Source: Caulobacteraceae bacterium (lineage in GTDB: Bacteria; Pseudomonadota; Alphaproteobacteria; Caulobacterales; Caulobacteraceae). Taken from it: a stretch of DNA of 8,030 nucleotides. The stretch covers positions 1-8,030 of the forward strand of contig JADZBR010000094.1 in NCBI GenBank assembly GCA_020852035.1, given 5' to 3'. The notes under the pieces were generated by a model, which was not told where the DNA came from, did no database searches, and worked only from the letters and a program-made list of their open reading frames with translations. Positions 6,565-8,030 of this stretch are shown one piece after another. Position 1 is the stretch's first letter, and each line of letters starts with the position of its first letter. Both the position numbers and the translations under genes were made by a program.

Positions 6565-6623
6565 TCCTTCTCCCGGTCGGGAGAAGGAAAGACGCGCCGC
6601 AGGCGCGGCGAGGATGAGGGCTT
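6564..6623 (+). repeat. Two-hairpin intergenic repeat, copy A
   Basis: This 60-nt element matches copy B (7098-7158, opposite strand) along its whole length, with a single inserted base as the only difference. Hairpin 1 pairs CCTTCTCCCG (6566-6575) with CGGGAGAAGG (6578-6587) around a 2-nt loop; hairpin 2 pairs CGCGCC (6593-6598) with GGCGCG (6602-6607) around GCA. The tail reads GGATGAGGGCTT. It begins at the last base of the bamE stop codon. This resembles REP-type palindromic repeats dispersed in many proteobacterial genomes; copy number outside the window cannot be seen. Confidence 0.9.
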
Positions 6624-6643
6624 CCGGCATTTTCCGGGAGGGC

Positions 6644-6991
6644 TCAGCGGCTCGTCAGAAGCTCACGCAGGATCGTATCGCCGACCACAGACTGGCGGTT
6701 TAGAATCTCGCGATTCCAGAAGCGAATGACGCGGAAGCCGCAGGCTTCGAGCACCTCGGTTCGCCCGGCGTCGTAGTCGGCCTGCTCCGAATGATGGCCG
6801 CCATCGAGCTCGACGACCAGCCGTGCATCCAGGCACACGAAATCGGCGATGTAGCGGTCGATCGGAACCTGGCGGCGGAACTTGTACCCACTCAGCTTGC
6901 GACCGCGCACGATCGACCAGAGCTTCCGCTCGGCCTCGGTCTGCTCCTGGCGGAGATGTCGAGCCCGATCGGTTCTATCTGACGGCTTCAT
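6644..6991 (-). CDS. DUF559 protein, Vsr-like PD-(D/E)XK endonuclease fold
   Basis: The 115-residue product is a single DUF559 domain. It shows RARHLRQEQTEAERKLWSIVRGRKLSGYKFRRQ (residues 9-41), then PIDRYIADFVCLDARLVVELDGGHH with D50, E61 and D63 in the positions expected of a PD-(D/E)XK-type active site, and a C-terminal GFRVIRFWNREIL as in Vsr mismatch endonucleases. The true substrate of stand-alone DUF559 proteins is not established; nuclease activity is inferred from the fold. There is no clear ribosome binding site before the ATG at 6991. The gene sits alone between converging bamE and hppA, bracketed by inverted copies of the repeat, and its stop is 20 nt from copy A. Upstream, TTGCGA and TATTGC at a 17-nt spacing are weak promoter candidates. 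The setting suggests an acquired gene. Confidence 0.9.
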   Translation of the reverse strand: MKPSDRTDRARHLRQEQTEAERKLWSIVRGRKLSGYKFRRQVPIDRYIADFVCLDARLVVELDGGHHSEQADYDAGRTEVLEACGFRVIRFWNREILNRQSVVGDTILRELLTSR

Positions 6992-7033
6992 TCACGCAGA
7001 ATGCACGCAATACGCGAATAGACAAGCTTTCGC

Positions 7034-7070
7034 AACGAAAAGGCCCCACCGGCGACGCCGATGGGGCCTT
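7034..7070 (-). terminator. Intrinsic terminator for hppA
   Basis: AAGGCCCCA (7040-7048) and TGGGGCCTT (7062-7070) form a 9-bp stem, with an inner GGC/GCC stem. On the minus strand the stem is followed by TTCGTT, giving TTTT across the stem base, so it best fits leftward transcription, that is hppA. It lies about 90 nt after the hppA stop, beyond repeat copy B and 43 nt before the DUF559 start, and would insulate that gene from hppA transcription. Confidence 0.75.
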
Positions 7071-7097
7071 GGCCCAGGGCCTCTTCGGAAACGCCCT

Positions 7098-7158
7098 AAG
7101 CCCTCATCCTCGCCGCGCCTTGCGGCGCGTCTTTCCTTCTCCCGACCGGGAGAAGGAT
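7098..7158 (-). repeat. Two-hairpin intergenic repeat, copy B
   Basis: This 61-nt element is the inverted partner of copy A. Hairpin 1 is at 7135-7144 paired with 7147-7156, and hairpin 2 at 7114-7119 paired with 7124-7129, with loop TTGC in place of TGC (one base longer). Read on the minus strand it starts 1 nt after the hppA stop codon, the same placement that copy A has behind bamE. No T-run follows either hairpin, so it is not an intrinsic terminator itself; protection of the mRNA 3' end is possible. Confidence 0.9.
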
Positions 7159-7159
7159 T

Positions 7160-8030
7160 TTAGCCGATCGAACCGTTCGCCAGCACCGCCAGCAGCAGCA
7201 GCGCCACGATGTTGGTGATCTTGATCATCGGGTTCACCGCAGGACCCGCGGTGTCCTTGTAGGGGTCGCCGACGGTGTCGCCGGTCACCGCCGCCTTGTG
7301 GGCTTCAGAGCCCTTGCCGCCGTGGTGGCCTTCCTCGATCAGCTTCTTGGCGTTGTCCCAGGCGCCGCCGCCGGAGGTCATGGAGACCGCGACGAAGAGG
7401 CCCGTGACGATCACGCCCACCAGCATGGCGCCGACCGCCGCAAAGGCGTCGACCTTGCCGGCGATGGCGTTGATGATGAAGAAAAGGACCACCGGAGACG
7501 CGACCGGCAGCAGGCTGGGCACGATCATCTCGCGGATCGCCGACTTGGTCAGGATGTCCACGGCGCGGCCGTATTCCGGCTTCACCTCGCCGGTCATGAT
7601 GCCGGGGTTCTCCTTGAACTGGCGACGCACCTCGGCAACCACCGATTCGGCCGCACGGCCGACGGCGGTCATCGAAAGCCCGCCGAACAGGAACGGCAGC
7701 AGGCCGCCGAACAGCAGGCCGACGATGACGTAGGGGTTGGAGAGGTCGAAGGTCACCGTGCCCAGGCCCTCGAAGAACGAGCCCGGCGCGGCGTTGGCCG
7801 AGAAGAACTTCAGGTCCTCGGTGTAGGCCGCGAACAGCACCAGGGCGCCCAGGCCCGCCGAGCCGATGGCGTAGCCCTTGGTCACCGCCTTGGTGGTGTT
7901 GCCGACCGCGTCGAGCGCGTCGGTCGAGGTGCGGACTTCCGGCGGCAGGCCGGCCATTTCGGCGATGCCGCCGGCGTTGTCCGTGATCGGGCCAAAGGTG
8001 TCCATCGCCAGGATGTAGGCGGCGGACATC
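7160..8030 (-). CDS. hppA: K+-insensitive pyrophosphate-energised proton pump (C-terminal part)
   Basis: Membrane H+-pyrophosphatase couples hydrolysis of pyrophosphate to proton export across the inner membrane. Only the last 290 or so residues of about 700 are in view. The frame continues past the right edge, and the Met at 8027-8029 is internal. Visible motifs are MDTFGPITDNAGGIAEM, then DALDAVGNTTKAVTKGYAIGSAGLGAL and the C-terminal AVTGDTVGDPYKDTAGPAVNPMIK, which bind Mg-pyrophosphate in this family, followed by a last hydrophobic helix. The Lys in GNTTKA replaces the Ala of K+-dependent enzymes and marks the K+-independent subfamily. The TAA stop at 7160-7162 lies directly at repeat copy B. 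It converges on bamE with the DUF559 unit in between. Confidence 0.97.
   Translation of the reverse strand, partial: MSAAYILAMDTFGPITDNAGGIAEMAGLPPEVRTSTDALDAVGNTTKAVTKGYAIGSAGLGALVLFAAYTEDLKFFSANAAPGSFFEGLGTVTFDLSNPYVIVGLLFGGLLPFLFGGLSMTAVGRAAESVVAEVRRQFKENPGIMTGEVKPEYGRAVDILTKSAIREMIVPSLLPVASPVVLFFIINAIAGKVDAFAAVGAMLVGVIVTGLFVAVSMTSGGGAWDNAKKLIEEGHHGGKGSEAHKAAVTGDTVGDPYKDTAGPAVNPMIKITNIVALLLLAVLANGSIG

Noticed and set aside
6566..6587. Repeat hairpin 1 as an intrinsic terminator of bamE
   Set aside because: The strong stem is followed by AAAG rather than a T-run in the direction of bamE transcription. The mirrored copy behind hppA likewise lacks a T-run, and hppA has a better terminator further on.
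6052..6630. Minus-strand open frame of 192 codons over bamE and repeat A
   Set aside because: It is antisense to bamE, and its N-terminus is only the translated repeat (LSFSRPGEG), a common source of spurious gene calls.
6564..7158. CRISPR array
   Set aside because: There are only two repeats, inverted rather than direct, separated by a coding gene.

Overview
The window reads as a piece of chromosome from a GC-rich alphaproteobacterium, most likely of the order Caulobacterales (Caulobacter/Phenylobacterium type). This is inferred from the order BamE-like lipoprotein / ubiquinol-cytochrome c chaperone / DUF177 / plsX / fabH / ihfA / MerR, from the COX15-type heme A synthase, from a small DUF2842 protein and from the K+-insensitive H+-pyrophosphatase. 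No species-level claim can be made from the sequence alone.

Layout, left to right. Bases 1-92 are the 3' end of an unrecognised plus-strand gene, tail to tail with ctaA (heme A synthase, minus). A tiny DUF2842 membrane protein diverges from ctaA and converges on a small secreted protein of unknown function (minus). A complete tRNA-Pro(GGG) gene with encoded CCA follows on the minus strand. From 5975 down to 2037 runs a compact minus-strand cluster, in transcription order: ubiquinol-cytochrome c chaperone, DUF177/YceD, plsX, fabH, ihfA and a MerR-type regulator. It has overlaps at chaperone/DUF177 (16 nt) and plsX/fabH (4 nt, GTGA) and a 6-nt gap at ihfA/merR. A BamE/OmlA outer-membrane lipoprotein gene diverges from the head of the cluster. 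The right end holds the C-terminal part of hppA, the membrane H+-pyrophosphatase (minus), cut by the window edge.

Almost everything is conserved core housekeeping: cytochrome oxidase cofactor synthesis, bc1 assembly, initiation of fatty acid and phospholipid synthesis (PlsX makes acyl-phosphate from acyl-ACP, FabH starts fatty acid chains), nucleoid bending by IHF, outer-membrane assembly, and pyrophosphate-driven proton pumping.

The one accessory-looking region is 6564-7158, between the converging bamE and hppA genes. A DUF559 (Vsr-like, PD-(D/E)XK-type) gene lies there between two nearly identical 60/61-nt copies of a two-hairpin repeat in inverted orientation. Each copy begins directly at the stop codon of its neighbouring core gene. 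The intrinsic terminator of hppA lies inside this interval. This is the part most worth a second look. I found no CRISPR array, phage, toxin-antitoxin pair or obviously new multi-gene system.
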